Shown here in pieces: positions 45,946 to 55,221 of a stretch of DNA of 64,000 bases (its first letter is position 1; each line of letters begins with the position of its first letter). Where the stretch lies: assembly GCA_020849795.1 (NCBI GenBank), contig JADZFR010000002.1, forward strand, positions 62,001-126,000, written 5' to 3'. Both the position numbers and the translations under genes were made by a program. The stretch is from Planctomycetota bacterium. Lineage in GTDB: Bacteria > Planctomycetota > UBA8742 > UBA2392. The notes beneath the pieces were generated by a model. That model saw only the letters and a list, made by a program, of their open reading frames with translations. It was not told the origin of the DNA and made no database searches.

Positions 45946-46266
45946 TCAGTGGCCCCGCACCTCGCCCATGATCTTCTCAAGCTGCTCCAGGTACGACAGC
46001 AGCGCCTCGCGCCCCGCCGTGGTGATCTCATAGCTTGTGCGCGTGCGCCGGCCGAACAGGCCCTTGGCGGCGCGAATGAAACCAGCGCCCTCAAGTTTGC
46101 CGCAGTGCGTGCTCAGGTTGCCGTCGGTCGTGTCCGTCAGTGCCTTGAGTTCGTTGAAGCTCAGCCGGCCGTGGCTTCCCAGCGCGGACAGAATGGCCAG
46201 CCGTACACGCTCGTGCACAACGCCGTCAAGCTCAATGGCAGGGCTGAGCCTGGTTTTACCAGCCAT
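45946..46266 (-). CDS. Winged-helix transcriptional regulator (HTH_34/ArsR-like)
   Basis: 106 aa. The winged helix spans about residues 15-90: VHERVRLAILSALGSHGRLS, FNELKALTDTTDGNLSTHCG, EGAGFIRAAKGLFGRRTRTS and YEITTAGREAL. This is the pattern of small dimeric regulators usually paired with a membrane-protein gene. That gene (46256-46864) overlaps its start by 11 nt, so the two are translationally linked and the regulator probably controls this operon. No metal-binding Cys pair is present, so metal sensing is unlikely. Confidence 0.88.
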   Translation of the reverse strand: MAGKTRLSPAIELDGVVHERVRLAILSALGSHGRLSFNELKALTDTTDGNLSTHCGKLEGAGFIRAAKGLFGRRTRTSYEITTAGREALLSYLEQLEKIMGEVRGH

Positions 46267-46864
46267 AGCGTACTCCTACCCATACCCCTAACAGGAAATG
46301 CCCCGCCCCGAACGTTGCAACGAATAGTACGAAGTCCAGCTCAAGTCCCGGGATCACGCCCAGCGCGCCGCCGATCAGTGTAAACATGCCCAGCATGCGC
46401 ACGCTGGTCAACGAGTGCGCCGACGCTGCAATCAGCGCCGCGCCATAGCACAGCATCCAGACGGCGAAAATTGACTGCAACGATCCCTGCATGGTCAATG
46501 CCAGCGTCAACGCGCCCCCCACCGCCAGCGCAGGAAGCATGGCAAACAGCACGCGCCGCCCAAGGCGTGCAGCCAGCGGAAAGCCGTCTGAACGCGCGCG
46601 CCGCAGCATGCCCAGCAGGTTAAGCGCTGCTGAGGCCACCAGCGTCGCCGACCAGATCAGCACCATCTGCCGCAGGACTTCGCCCTCAAGGCCCGCCCGC
46701 GCCTCGCCCACGGACAAGCCGGCCTGCGCGGTGAAGCCGGCTGCAAAGAACGTCAGAAAGCCCGAGATCAGCAGCGCAGCACCGGAAAGTGAGGTCAGGC
46801 GCGAGTTCGCCTCAAGGGCCGCGCGGATTGTCTGAAGATCTTGCTGGCTGGTGTGCTGCTGCAT
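46256..46864 (-). CDS. Multi-pass membrane protein of unknown function
   Basis: 202 aa from ATG 46864. There are about six hydrophobic segments: SLSGAALLISGFLTFFAAGF, MVLIWSATLVASAALNLLGM, VLFAMLPALAVGGALTLAL, FAVWMLCYGAALIAASAHSL, MLGMFTLIGGALGVIPGLEL and FVLFVATFGAGHFLLGVWVG. No catalytic motif is seen. Pairing with a small HTH_34 regulator is a recurrent arrangement in bacteria, with a sensory or stress function not established here. Confidence 0.8.
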   Translation of the reverse strand: MQQHTSQQDLQTIRAALEANSRLTSLSGAALLISGFLTFFAAGFTAQAGLSVGEARAGLEGEVLRQMVLIWSATLVASAALNLLGMLRRARSDGFPLAARLGRRVLFAMLPALAVGGALTLALTMQGSLQSIFAVWMLCYGAALIAASAHSLTSVRMLGMFTLIGGALGVIPGLELDFVLFVATFGAGHFLLGVWVGVRYGW

Positions 46865-47050
46865 ACGCGCAGTGTAGTGATCGCCGGCAGATCGTGCCAC
46901 CCATCCTGCCGATGGTCACAAATAGGGAGGGCCCGGCGCGCCGCCAAACGCTCCGGGCCCTGTGCACGTGCAACATGGCGTCACACGTACCGCGAAAAGT
47001 CTTTTCATTCCACCTGGCAGGTCGCAGCACGCCAAACCCCGGCGGGCCTG

Positions 47051-48343
47051 CTAACCCCCGACTGCATCCTCATCAGCCAGATACACTGCCTGGTGCCTCA
47101 CATCATCGAACTGCAGTTTCGTGCGCAGACCCTCAAGAAAGTCGGGGCCATAAAAATCGAGGTAGTGCAGCAGGCTCATCACCTCTTGCTGCGGTTTGCC
47201 GTCGGGCAGCAGGTAGTGAAACAGCTTGGCAAGCTGTTTGCCGTTCACGTCCATCTCACGTGCAGCTTCGGTCGTTGCGCGCTGGCGCAACTTGTCGAAC
47301 CCGATGTCGGTGTTCGTCAGCAGCTTCTTGATGTCGTTCTCGGGGTTGAAACCCAGGTCATTCAGGCCCATCTCGAAACGCAGCAACTCGGACAGCACCC
47401 GTTCTTTGACTTCGCTGAACACACCCGGAATATCCTCAGGAAGGTGCCGCTTCACGGCGTCGTCGGGATGCACTTCGCTGGCAAGCACTTCCTCGGGCTG
47501 TAACCCGAACTTGGACAGCCAGCTCTCGACCTTGCCCTCAATGACGGTGGCACTTCCGCCCGGGTAGGGCACAGGCTCGCCCGCCGGCACACCCGCCACG
47601 GGGCTGCCACTGCCAACGGCGGCAACCAGCGGTAGCTGTGTGAACAGGTTGCGCAGGTTCAGTTCATAGCCGGCGGTTGCGGACGGCTTCAGGACAGTCA
47701 GGTTATCGTCGTCGAACCAACGCAGCAGCAGGCGGGCTTTGAAGACGTCAGGATCGTCGTCGGCGGCGCGGGCAAGCTGGTCAAGCAGCAGGCTGGAAAA
47801 GCCGGTGCCCGGCAGAGTGCCGCGAAGGCCCTCGATGTACTTGTGGGCGGCACCGCCGCGAAAACCGACGTCTTCGAGCTCGCCGGTCCGTTGCATGATC
47901 GCGCTGATGCCGGTCTCGCCCCATTCGCCAATGTCGATCGCCGGCCACAGCAGCGTGACCACTTTGCCGATGCGCTTGGCCCGAAGCTGCCGCGCGAGTT
48001 CAAGCCCCGCGAACATGCGCATCACTTCGTCCATGCGCGGCGCAGCCACACCCTTGACCAGCGGTACCACGACCGCGATGGCATCGCCGCGCGTCAGCAG
48101 TTTCAGGGCGTCGCTGTGGCGCTTGGCGCCTCCGGCTTGGCGCAACCAGCGCAGCCAACCGTCTTCTTTGTCAGAGCCAATGCGGAACTCGTGGCGCGAA
48201 AGGCGCCGCGCGAGAATCTGGAAGGCCGAGAAACTCGAGCGTGGAAGCTTGCCGCGCTTTCGTGACAGCCGAACCAGAGTACGACCGCGTGTCGTGCTGG
48301 TGCGCGTGGTGGTCAGCGGAAGTTTCACGACGCGATAGGCCAT
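47051..48343 (-). CDS. Divergent BshC-like protein (putative bacillithiol cysteine ligase family)
   Basis: 430 aa from ATG 48343. The C-terminal third matches BshC well by eye: LLPDGKPQQEVMSLLHYLDF, then YGPDFLEGLR, as in the family's PnGk.QERvlN...YG..F. The middle segment FKARLLLRWFDDDNLTVLK matches as well. However, the N-terminal nucleotide-binding part, normally TGQQ.G...GP and DHD, reads AIAVVVPLVKGVAAPRMDE and WPAIDIGEWGE, so the active site looks changed or lost. It may be a degenerate or neofunctionalised BshC. No BshA or BshB gene was recognised next to it. Confidence 0.55.
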   Translation of the reverse strand: MAYRVVKLPLTTTRTSTTRGRTLVRLSRKRGKLPRSSFSAFQILARRLSRHEFRIGSDKEDGWLRWLRQAGGAKRHSDALKLLTRGDAIAVVVPLVKGVAAPRMDEVMRMFAGLELARQLRAKRIGKVVTLLWPAIDIGEWGETGISAIMQRTGELEDVGFRGGAAHKYIEGLRGTLPGTGFSSLLLDQLARAADDDPDVFKARLLLRWFDDDNLTVLKPSATAGYELNLRNLFTQLPLVAAVGSGSPVAGVPAGEPVPYPGGSATVIEGKVESWLSKFGLQPEEVLASEVHPDDAVKRHLPEDIPGVFSEVKERVLSELLRFEMGLNDLGFNPENDIKKLLTNTDIGFDKLRQRATTEAAREMDVNGKQLAKLFHYLLPDGKPQQEVMSLLHYLDFYGPDFLEGLRTKLQFDDVRHQAVYLADEDAVGG

Positions 48344-48992
48344 TGGAATCCACAACCTTCAAACAGGACGCCGGGAAGGGCCCGACGCTCGCGATTGTAA
48401 CAGTAGAAGTTACGGGTACGACTAGCGGGGAAAGGCGAGAAATAAGGGGTTTTGGGCAAGTGTCTGTTTTGTTTGGGGTTACGGAATCTGGAAAAATTCA
48501 GACAGGGCAATCTTGGCAGTTTGTGGGACTTATGTGCCAAACTGCATGACAGGTGTCAGTAACGTCGGAAATCCAAACGCCAGAGCATGTTGCGTCGCAT
48601 CACCTGGGCGTGAACTAACCGGCTGGTATTTAGTTGACAGGGCGGAACGGGAAGTTCCAGCGCAGGGCGTTCGTTCAGGCGTGTGCGGCAGCATGCTGCG
48701 ACGGTGTTTGGCTGCAGCGGCGCGTCGGCGATTGTCGGACTGTGCGTTTTGCACTCCACGAATTGTGACGCGTCGAAAAATCTTGCCGCGGAAATTCCGT
48801 GTTACGACTCGCACCGGGAAGGAATTCCGATTAGATAGGAAGAAGGAGGAGCAGGAGCCATGTTCACCTCAAACTCGCGTCGAAGTTGACCGAAGCAGCA
48901 AGGTGACAGGGCGGCTTCCCCCAGTGTATGCCCGCATTAATGCGGGCTTGACGTTTCCACCTCGACGAGCATCGGCGGGTACAGGAGAGACA
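48344..48992. other. 649-nt noncoding region of lower GC
   Basis: No credible gene was seen on either strand. The frame continuing through 48513-48992 has atypical Arg/Cys-rich composition and no start. The region has runs unusual for this window (GAAAAATTC, TGTTTTGTTTGG). Two structural elements stand out: an 8-bp inverted repeat GCAGTTTG/CAAACTGC (48516-48545) and the palindrome at 48930-48947. It probably contains the promoter and long leader of the gene at 48993. Confidence 0.5.
48930..48947. promoter_or_regulatory. Perfect 18-bp palindrome GCCCGCATTAATGCGGGC
   Basis: The palindrome has no loop and lies 46 nt upstream of the GTG at 48993. It is a plausible dimeric repressor operator or, in RNA, a hairpin followed by TTGACGTTT. 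Only one copy was noticed. Confidence 0.4.
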
Positions 48993-49373
48993 GTGACCGA
49001 GAAGACGAATATCTTTATCGATGGCGAGCACGCCGCAACGATTGAAGACCTTCAGCACGATGCGCCGTGGCACTACGGGACGTTGACCCCGGGCGACGCG
49101 TTCAAAGAACTGCGCGCATCTCTTGAGAAGGCGCCTTGGAGTGTTGGCAACGAAGACAGTGTGGAACTTGTTGCCGCCCAGGACACCGTGGACCGCGTGA
49201 GCTGGGGCCCCGATGTAGACACCAGCGAAGTGATCACCAAGTTGACGCTCGCCCAGTTTGAGCCGGACGGCCCGTGGGAGCTTGAATTCACCTCGGAATC
49301 CGACGAGAACGACGAAGACAGCGAAGACGAAAACGCCGAAGCAAACGGCGAGGCAGCCGAATCAACGGTCTAG
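48993..49373 (+). CDS. Small acidic protein of unknown function, 126 aa
   Basis: GTG 48993 is preceded by AGGAGA (spacing 6), a strong site that decides the start against the long upstream frame. The protein begins VTEKTNIFIDGEHAATIEDL, has a folded middle (TLTPGDAFKELRASLEKAPW) and ends with a very acidic tail (DENDEDSEDENAEANGEA). There is no signal peptide or membrane helix. No family is recognised. It heads the run of co-directional genes to 57640, separated from the next by a terminator-like hairpin. Confidence 0.7.
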   Translation: MTEKTNIFIDGEHAATIEDLQHDAPWHYGTLTPGDAFKELRASLEKAPWSVGNEDSVELVAAQDTVDRVSWGPDVDTSEVITKLTLAQFEPDGPWELEFTSESDENDEDSEDENAEANGEAAESTV

Positions 49374-49388
49374 TACAAGCGCCTGCGA

Positions 49389-49420
49389 GCGGCGGCGGCA
49401 ACGCCGCCGCCCGTTTCATT
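49389..49420 (+). terminator. Terminator-like hairpin with GCAA tetraloop
   Basis: A 9-bp stem GCGGCGGCG / CGCCGCCGC closed by a GCAA (GNRA) tetraloop is followed by CCGTTTCATTTG. It lies 15 nt after the stop of the acidic protein gene. Confidence 0.65.
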
Positions 49421-49576
49421 TGTCGGGGCACGCGGCGACCCAAAATCGCCAAAGCGCAATGCAACACACCACTGTCCCCTGATCCGCAATGGCGAATCGG
49501 CAATAGTGTTTGGCTTTGACAGTCCATCCACTACCTTATGTCTGCCCAGTTGGTTCACCTTTCACCGGAGCAGACA

Positions 49577-52135
49577 TTGAGCATCCTTCGCTACCTCCCT
49601 TGCGCCCTGCTGCTCGCCTGTGGTTGCGCGTTTGTTGTTGCCGCCGAAGACGCACCCAAACCCGCACCGATTGACCCCAATGAACTGAAAGCGGCCCGAG
49701 CCCTCGCCGACACACTGACCCCGCAGGAGAAGGCGCTCTACAACGCGCTTCGATACCTGCTGCGCCCCGAGTTTGAAGAGGAGCTGTTCAAAGGCAGGCG
49801 CTACCGGCCTTCTTCGTTGAAACCGTTTGAAGCCGCTACCACGGAAGCGTTCTCAGATGTTGAGGCCCTGCGCCTGTGGCTCGTGATCGAAAGCGGCATG
49901 CCGCTGACGGCCGCCGCCGACAACCACCTGCGCCGCATGATGGACACGCAGATTTCGACCACCGGCAACCTTCTCGGCCCGGCGGCGATCCAGGCGCTGA
50001 TCTGCCGCGCCGCGTTGCTGCGTGGCGACGCCCGCTCGCCGGAAGCACTGAAAGAGCGCGCCGAAATGGTCTACAAAGCCGCCCAGGAGACAAAGGCGGC
50101 AACAGCGACCAACTCGCCATTTGTCAACAAGGACACTGCCCACGCAAACTGGTTTGCGAACCACATGTGGCGCGCCGTCATCCTGCGCTGCGCCCACGAC
50201 TCGGGCGTGAAAGTCGATACCTCACTTTGGGAAACCGACCTGCGCGCGCTGTGCAAATCATGGGTGCGCAAGGGCGGCTGGACCACCAACCCCCGGTATG
50301 AACAGTTCAGCCAGACCCAGCACACGAACCAGATGGGCATGATGGCCCTGAGCCTGGCACTGAACGCGCCCGAAGGCCTGCTGTCGAAGTCCATCCAGAG
50401 CACCCTGACCAAGCAACTGAAGACCGTCACCTCCAAGCTCGAAGAATGGTCCGAGCAGTGGGAGCGCCTTGAGCCACGCGGCGCCGGCCTGTTGTTCCTT
50501 TGGGGGCTGCACAGTGAGATGACCACGGCCCGCACCAGCATGGATGTCTGGCAGCGCGACTGCCTCACGCGCTCAACCGCAAAGGCCGACTTGCGCGGCG
50601 CATTCGTGGGCCGAAACAACCTGCTGCACGACCTGGGCCTGGGAACGCGCATCACCAAGCGCGATGAAATCGAAAGCGCCGAGACGGCCCTGGCCGCGGT
50701 CGCGTTGTGCGGCGGACTGCTGCGCAGCGGAAGCGGCCCGATGTCTGCCCACACGCTGTCCTCCATCGGCCGCTATCTGCACGCGTTCGCGCTGCTGCAT
50801 GCCAGCCAGGAACGCCAGGACGGCGGCAGCTTCAATGATCGCGTCGGCTTTGCCATTGAAGACGGTTGCGCATTCCTTGAAACCAGGCTTACCGCCGACG
50901 GCAGTTTCAGCGGCGCCAACGAGTATCAACCCGGCAACACCGGAATCTGCCTGCTGGCGCTGCTGCATGGCCGTTACGCGCGGGACTCTGAGGTCATTAC
51001 GCGCGGCTTTGACAAGCTCACGACCCAATGCGAGGCAATGTCGCAGCGCGGCGTCGGCACTTACAACGCCGGCTTGATCCTGATGGCCTACCAGAAACTG
51101 TACGAGCCGGAAATGCGAGAAGCCGGCATGTTCAGCGCCAACACCGCCAAAGAGTTTGAGTCAGCGCGCGCCAAAATTCGCAAGCTGGTCAAGCGCGACC
51201 ACATGGCAGTGATTGACGCGATCATCGGCCAGCTCGACGGCTCGCGCGGGTTGCAGGGCGGCTGGGGCTACTATCCAAGCTCCAAGCTTACCCACAGCGA
51301 CAACTCTTGCACCCAGTTCGCGGTGCTTGCCTACCAGGCCGGCAGTACGCTGGGCGCCAAGGTTTCGGCCACGACCTTCAAGAATGAGGCGCAGCGCCTG
51401 ATCGACTCCTATGCCGAGGTGCAGGGCGCGCCAGCCGTGGAGTTTGAGTACACCAGCGAGGGCGTCGGCCGGACCGCCGTTGTGCACAAAGGCAAGATCA
51501 AAGCGGGTGGGTGGTCATACAGCGTCACGCGCTCCGGCGACACCATGCAGTTTACGGCAGCCGGCATCGGCAGCCTTGCGATCTGTTTGGACGAACTGAA
51601 GTCGCGAGATGCGCTGGAACAGAAGTTCGAGTTTGAAATCGCCCGGCACATCCACGGCGCGCAATTGCGCCTGGCAGCTACCTACTATACGCCGGAGATG
51701 CTGACCCAGGGTGACGGACAGCTGATGAAGATTTCCGGCGATGGCATCGGCACTTACTACAACCTTTACTCGGTCGAACGCGGCTGTGAACTTGCCGGCC
51801 TGCGCAAGCTCAGCAACGGACTTGACTGGTACATGATCGGCGCCGAGGCCTTGATTGAGGCGCAAAACCTCGACGGCAGCTGGACCGATGGCCGCGGCTT
51901 CCGCCCGGGCATGGAGCCGACACCGAACCTGATCAACTGCGCGTGGGCCATCCTTTTCTTGAAGCGCGCGGCGCCGCCCGTGTTCACCGACCACGTTCGC
52001 CGCGACCGAAACAAAGAAGAAGACACGAAAGAGCCGGAGAAGCCCAGCAGCCCGATCACACCCGGCCCCGACGAAAAGAAGGAAGCCAAAGAGAAAGAAA
52101 AGCCACCAGAGCGAAAAGTTGAGGGTGAAGACTAG
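49577..52135 (+). CDS. Toroid (prenyltransferase/squalene-cyclase-like repeat) lipoprotein, 852 aa
   Basis: TTG 49577 (GGAG 7 nt upstream) is preferred over ATG 49538, because it gives a direct signal sequence SILRYLPCALLLAC with a lipobox-type LLAC. The body is an all-helical alpha-alpha toroid. QW-type repeats include RGLQGGWGYYPSSKLTHSDN followed by CTQFAVLAYQAG, and LIEAQNLDGSWTDGRGF followed by NCAWAILFLKR. Earlier repeats are degenerate (WTTNPRYEQFSQTQHTNQ). The C-terminal tail is Pro/Glu/Lys-rich and probably disordered. The catalytic DxDD of squalene cyclases was not found, so it is unlikely to be a terpene cyclase. It is first of four envelope genes in a row. Confidence 0.82.
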   Translation: MSILRYLPCALLLACGCAFVVAAEDAPKPAPIDPNELKAARALADTLTPQEKALYNALRYLLRPEFEEELFKGRRYRPSSLKPFEAATTEAFSDVEALRLWLVIESGMPLTAAADNHLRRMMDTQISTTGNLLGPAAIQALICRAALLRGDARSPEALKERAEMVYKAAQETKAATATNSPFVNKDTAHANWFANHMWRAVILRCAHDSGVKVDTSLWETDLRALCKSWVRKGGWTTNPRYEQFSQTQHTNQMGMMALSLALNAPEGLLSKSIQSTLTKQLKTVTSKLEEWSEQWERLEPRGAGLLFLWGLHSEMTTARTSMDVWQRDCLTRSTAKADLRGAFVGRNNLLHDLGLGTRITKRDEIESAETALAAVALCGGLLRSGSGPMSAHTLSSIGRYLHAFALLHASQERQDGGSFNDRVGFAIEDGCAFLETRLTADGSFSGANEYQPGNTGICLLALLHGRYARDSEVITRGFDKLTTQCEAMSQRGVGTYNAGLILMAYQKLYEPEMREAGMFSANTAKEFESARAKIRKLVKRDHMAVIDAIIGQLDGSRGLQGGWGYYPSSKLTHSDNSCTQFAVLAYQAGSTLGAKVSATTFKNEAQRLIDSYAEVQGAPAVEFEYTSEGVGRTAVVHKGKIKAGGWSYSVTRSGDTMQFTAAGIGSLAICLDELKSRDALEQKFEFEIARHIHGAQLRLAATYYTPEMLTQGDGQLMKISGDGIGTYYNLYSVERGCELAGLRKLSNGLDWYMIGAEALIEAQNLDGSWTDGRGFRPGMEPTPNLINCAWAILFLKRAAPPVFTDHVRRDRNKEEDTKEPEKPSSPITPGPDEKKEAKEKEKPPERKVEGED

Positions 52136-52213
52136 AAGCCGGCAGGCGCGGGAAGTCGCTCGTTGCCGATGTGCAAATGCCGGCAGATGTACCTTGCGAC
52201 ACCGCATGACCGC

Positions 52214-52240
52214 GCACACATTTGGTGTGCCTTCGTTGCT
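52214..52240 (+). terminator. Weak hairpin after the toroid lipoprotein gene
   Basis: A 6-bp stem GCACAC / GTGTGC with a 5-nt loop is followed by a pyrimidine-rich CTTCGTTGCT. It lies in the 287-nt gap before the PDZ gene. It is only a candidate. The rest of the gap shows no gene. Confidence 0.3.
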
Positions 52241-52422
52241 TTCTTGCTAAACTCCTCGTTCGGGTGGCAGTTCAGAGAATCCAGCCATCAACACCTTGGC
52301 GAAATGCGTATTAACCTCTTGCAGTTGCTTGGAACTCCGTAGCTAGGTTTTGCGTCTCCAGTCAATCGAATTCTCATCCGGTGTGGTTGCGGTTTCGGCG
52401 CTTGCGCCCCAGGGGATACACA

Positions 52423-55071
52423 ATGGGCTACTCCTTCTCAAAGAGGGCACTTCTCGTTCCCGCGGTACTTTGCGGACTGGCGCTGTTCAGTACGAACTAC
52501 CAGGGAACGGACATCGAAGTCGCCCCTGCTCCGGTCGTGGTCGCAAACCACGACGCTGAACTGGAACAGCCGAAGCTGGCTCCAATCCCTGATTTTGACC
52601 CCACCCGCGTGTTGCTCGACATGGGCGGCAATGGCTCAGGCATTCAGCCGTTGCAGGGCCCAGGCATGCAGCCGCCCGGCTGGAAACCTGACCCGCCGCT
52701 GGACCTGACTGGAAAGATGCCGGCCGACGAAGAAGTTCGTGCCGCGATCGTGAAGGCCGTTGAGTTCCTGCTCGACAGCCAGAAAGAAAACGGCGCATGG
52801 GACGTAGAGCTCTCGGGCTCGCTCCTGTCCGAGACTGCCGACCAGGCCGTGGACGCCATCTCTGCGACGGCGCTGGCTGGCGTGTCGTTGCGCTATCACA
52901 TCAAGGTTGACCCGATTCGCATCGAAGCAGCACTCAAGAAGGCCATCAACTTCGTGATCGACCGCGTCTATCGCGGCAAGCTGCCGCTCGGCGTCTGGTA
53001 CGCCAACTGGCGCTACACGCTGGGGCTGAAGTTCCTGCACGGCGAATTTGTCGTCACCAAAGACGAAGAACTCAAAAACGAAATCCGCGCTGTCTCGCGC
53101 CGCATGATCAACTCCATGCTGCGACTGCAGCTGCCCCAGGACACTGCCAAGCTGCTGGAAAAGAAGCGCAAGGCCCGCATCAGCAGCCGCCTCAAGAACT
53201 CCGGTCCGGCCGGTTTGGGCGTGGTCATGAGGCCCCCCACCGATACCGAGTATCGCGGCGGCGCACCCATCGAACGGCTCATTCCCGGCGGCACTGCTGA
53301 GGGTGCGGCCTTGCAGGTTGGCGACCGAATCATCGAAGCCGAAGGTCTGCGCATTGAAAACGCGCTCGACTTCTACCTGGAAGAAGCCAACTGGCAGGGT
53401 GGCCAGAAGGTGCGCCTCAAGATCAAGCGCGACCGCGCCGAGTTCACCAAGGACATCAGCATCAAGCCGACATGGCCCGGCTATCTTGGCCTGAAGCTCA
53501 GCCCGGGCGTTGGCGAAGGCCCGATCGTCGAGAAGTTCCTGCCCTTCAGCCCTTGCCGCGACAAGCTTGAGGTGGGCGACATCATCAACGAGGTCGAAGG
53601 CAACATGATCAGCAAGATCGACGACTTCCGGGTGCACGAAAACGGCATCGTCCCGGGCAAGAAGATCAAGCTGAAGGTTCTGCGCGGCGAAAAGAAGAAG
53701 AAGACCAGCGTGACCATTGAAGCCAGTGGCGCGCCAGAAGGCTGGTTCGGCTTCATCGTCAAGGAAGAAGACAAGGGCGATGACAACGGCGTGGTGGTGG
53801 ACGGCATTCGCCCCGACCTGTCGGCTGGCGAAGCCGGCCTGCAGGATGACGACCGCGTCACCTGGGTCGGCGACACGCCGATGCTGGGCTACGACCATTT
53901 CTTTGAGTTCCTGGGCACTGTGCCCGCCGGCAAGCAGTTCAAGATGAAGTGGGTGCGCGACGGGCAAGAGATGGAGGCCGATGTAATCGCCGACGCCGTG
54001 CCGCAGCCTTTCAACCCGCAGTTCGGCGTGACGGTCGACCGCCAGTTCCGCGCCATGTGCAACCGCGTCGACAAGGGCGGCGCCGCCGAGAAGGCGGGCA
54101 TGAAGGTCGGCGACGTCTTCACTGCCATCAACGGCAACCAGACCGGCGACTTCTTCTCGTTCCGCGACGCGTATTGGGACCTGACCGCCGGCGAAGAGGC
54201 CACGTTCACGGTCGACCGCGGAGGCAAGTCCATCGAAATCAAGTATGTGCTGCCGAAGTGGGAACCCACCACCGGCGACGCTGAAGAGGGCGTCGAAGAA
54301 GGCGGCTGGGCGTATTACCCCGAAATGGGTGAAGCCCCGAGCTTTGCAACCGCGGCCGCACTCCTGGTGTTGATGGACGTGCAGAAAGACATCGACATCA
54401 AGGGCATGCGCACGACCCTGAAGGGGCCGCTGCGCAGCGCAGCCACCCTTTTGACCAACCTGCGCGAGAAAGACAGCGCACACGGCGGCGCTGAAACCTA
54501 TATGTACCGGGCCGGTTCACGCGAGCACCCGAACAACATGGGCATCGACATCCGCGGTTGCCAGGGTCGCAACGGCATCTGCGAGCTTGCCTTGAACCGT
54601 TACGGCACACGCAAGAGCGGCGACCTGAAGAAGATCATCGACCAGTTCATCCGTTACCGCAGCGAACTCGACGTGGTACGCCGTATGGAGTACTACTACA
54701 ACCCGCGCATCGGCGGCAGCCCACACAACCTTGAGCGCTGGTTCAACGCCGCTTACTACTGGCTGTTCAGCCACTACTGGACATTGATCGCCGCCAAGGA
54801 CTGCGGCAAAGCCCAGTTCAAGGACATCAACGAAATCTGCGTCAAGGCGCTGATGCAGACCCGCAACGCCGACGGCACGTGGCTGGGCCACCCCAGCTTC
54901 GGCAAGCTGTGCGGCACGTGCGAAGCCCTGTGGATCCTGGGTGAAACGGAAGGCGGCTGGAAAGACGGCTACACCCCCAAGACCCAGCCCACGGACCCGA
55001 ACAACCCGACAACGCAGGACAAGAAGACCAACCCGGACGACGAGCAACCGGAAGAAACACCCGAAGAGTAG
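52423..55071 (+). CDS. Secreted toroid protein interrupted by four PDZ domains, 882 aa
   Basis: ATG 52423 has AGGGG upstream. A signal peptide or anchor covers residues 8-24. Residues about 104-240 begin an alpha-alpha toroid (EFLLDSQKENGAWDVE; LPLGVWYANWRYTLGLKFL). Four PDZ domains follow: about 262-347 (GGTAEGAALQVGDRIIEAEG), 352-433 (KLEVGDIINEVEGN), 440-523 (GEAGLQDDDRVTWVGD) and 532-610 (KGGAAEKAGMKVGDVFTAIN). The toroid resumes at about 624-860 (LMQTRNADGTWLGHPSF, then GTCEALWILGETEGG). No protease triad is seen, so the PDZ set probably binds peptides or partners. A disordered Pro/Asp/Glu tail ends the protein. Confidence 0.88.
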   Translation: MGYSFSKRALLVPAVLCGLALFSTNYQGTDIEVAPAPVVVANHDAELEQPKLAPIPDFDPTRVLLDMGGNGSGIQPLQGPGMQPPGWKPDPPLDLTGKMPADEEVRAAIVKAVEFLLDSQKENGAWDVELSGSLLSETADQAVDAISATALAGVSLRYHIKVDPIRIEAALKKAINFVIDRVYRGKLPLGVWYANWRYTLGLKFLHGEFVVTKDEELKNEIRAVSRRMINSMLRLQLPQDTAKLLEKKRKARISSRLKNSGPAGLGVVMRPPTDTEYRGGAPIERLIPGGTAEGAALQVGDRIIEAEGLRIENALDFYLEEANWQGGQKVRLKIKRDRAEFTKDISIKPTWPGYLGLKLSPGVGEGPIVEKFLPFSPCRDKLEVGDIINEVEGNMISKIDDFRVHENGIVPGKKIKLKVLRGEKKKKTSVTIEASGAPEGWFGFIVKEEDKGDDNGVVVDGIRPDLSAGEAGLQDDDRVTWVGDTPMLGYDHFFEFLGTVPAGKQFKMKWVRDGQEMEADVIADAVPQPFNPQFGVTVDRQFRAMCNRVDKGGAAEKAGMKVGDVFTAINGNQTGDFFSFRDAYWDLTAGEEATFTVDRGGKSIEIKYVLPKWEPTTGDAEEGVEEGGWAYYPEMGEAPSFATAAALLVLMDVQKDIDIKGMRTTLKGPLRSAATLLTNLREKDSAHGGAETYMYRAGSREHPNNMGIDIRGCQGRNGICELALNRYGTRKSGDLKKIIDQFIRYRSELDVVRRMEYYYNPRIGGSPHNLERWFNAAYYWLFSHYWTLIAAKDCGKAQFKDINEICVKALMQTRNADGTWLGHPSFGKLCGTCEALWILGETEGGWKDGYTPKTQPTDPNNPTTQDKKTNPDDEQPEETPEE

Positions 55072-55089
55072 TTTCGATCAGGCAAGCCC

Positions 55090-55120
55090 AACCGCCGCGT
55101 GAATCGCGGCGGTTATCATT
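55090..55120 (+). terminator. Rho-independent-type terminator after the PDZ-toroid gene
   Basis: A perfect 10-bp stem AACCGCCGCG / CGCGGCGGTT with a TGAAT loop is followed by ATCATTTG. It begins 19 nt past the stop at 55071. Confidence 0.7.
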
Positions 55121-55221
55121 TGCACAGGTTGCCGCATCCTGACAATTTCCCTTCCCCCGGCGGGGTGATATGCGTAATCATGGTGTTCCCTCATCCTGGA
55201 TGTGCCCACGGAGACTTTCCG

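Noticed and set aside
52636-54483. 615-codon minus-strand frame opposite the PDZ-toroid gene
   Set aside because: The plus strand has a signal peptide and four PDZ domains in the same span; the opposite frame has no family signal.
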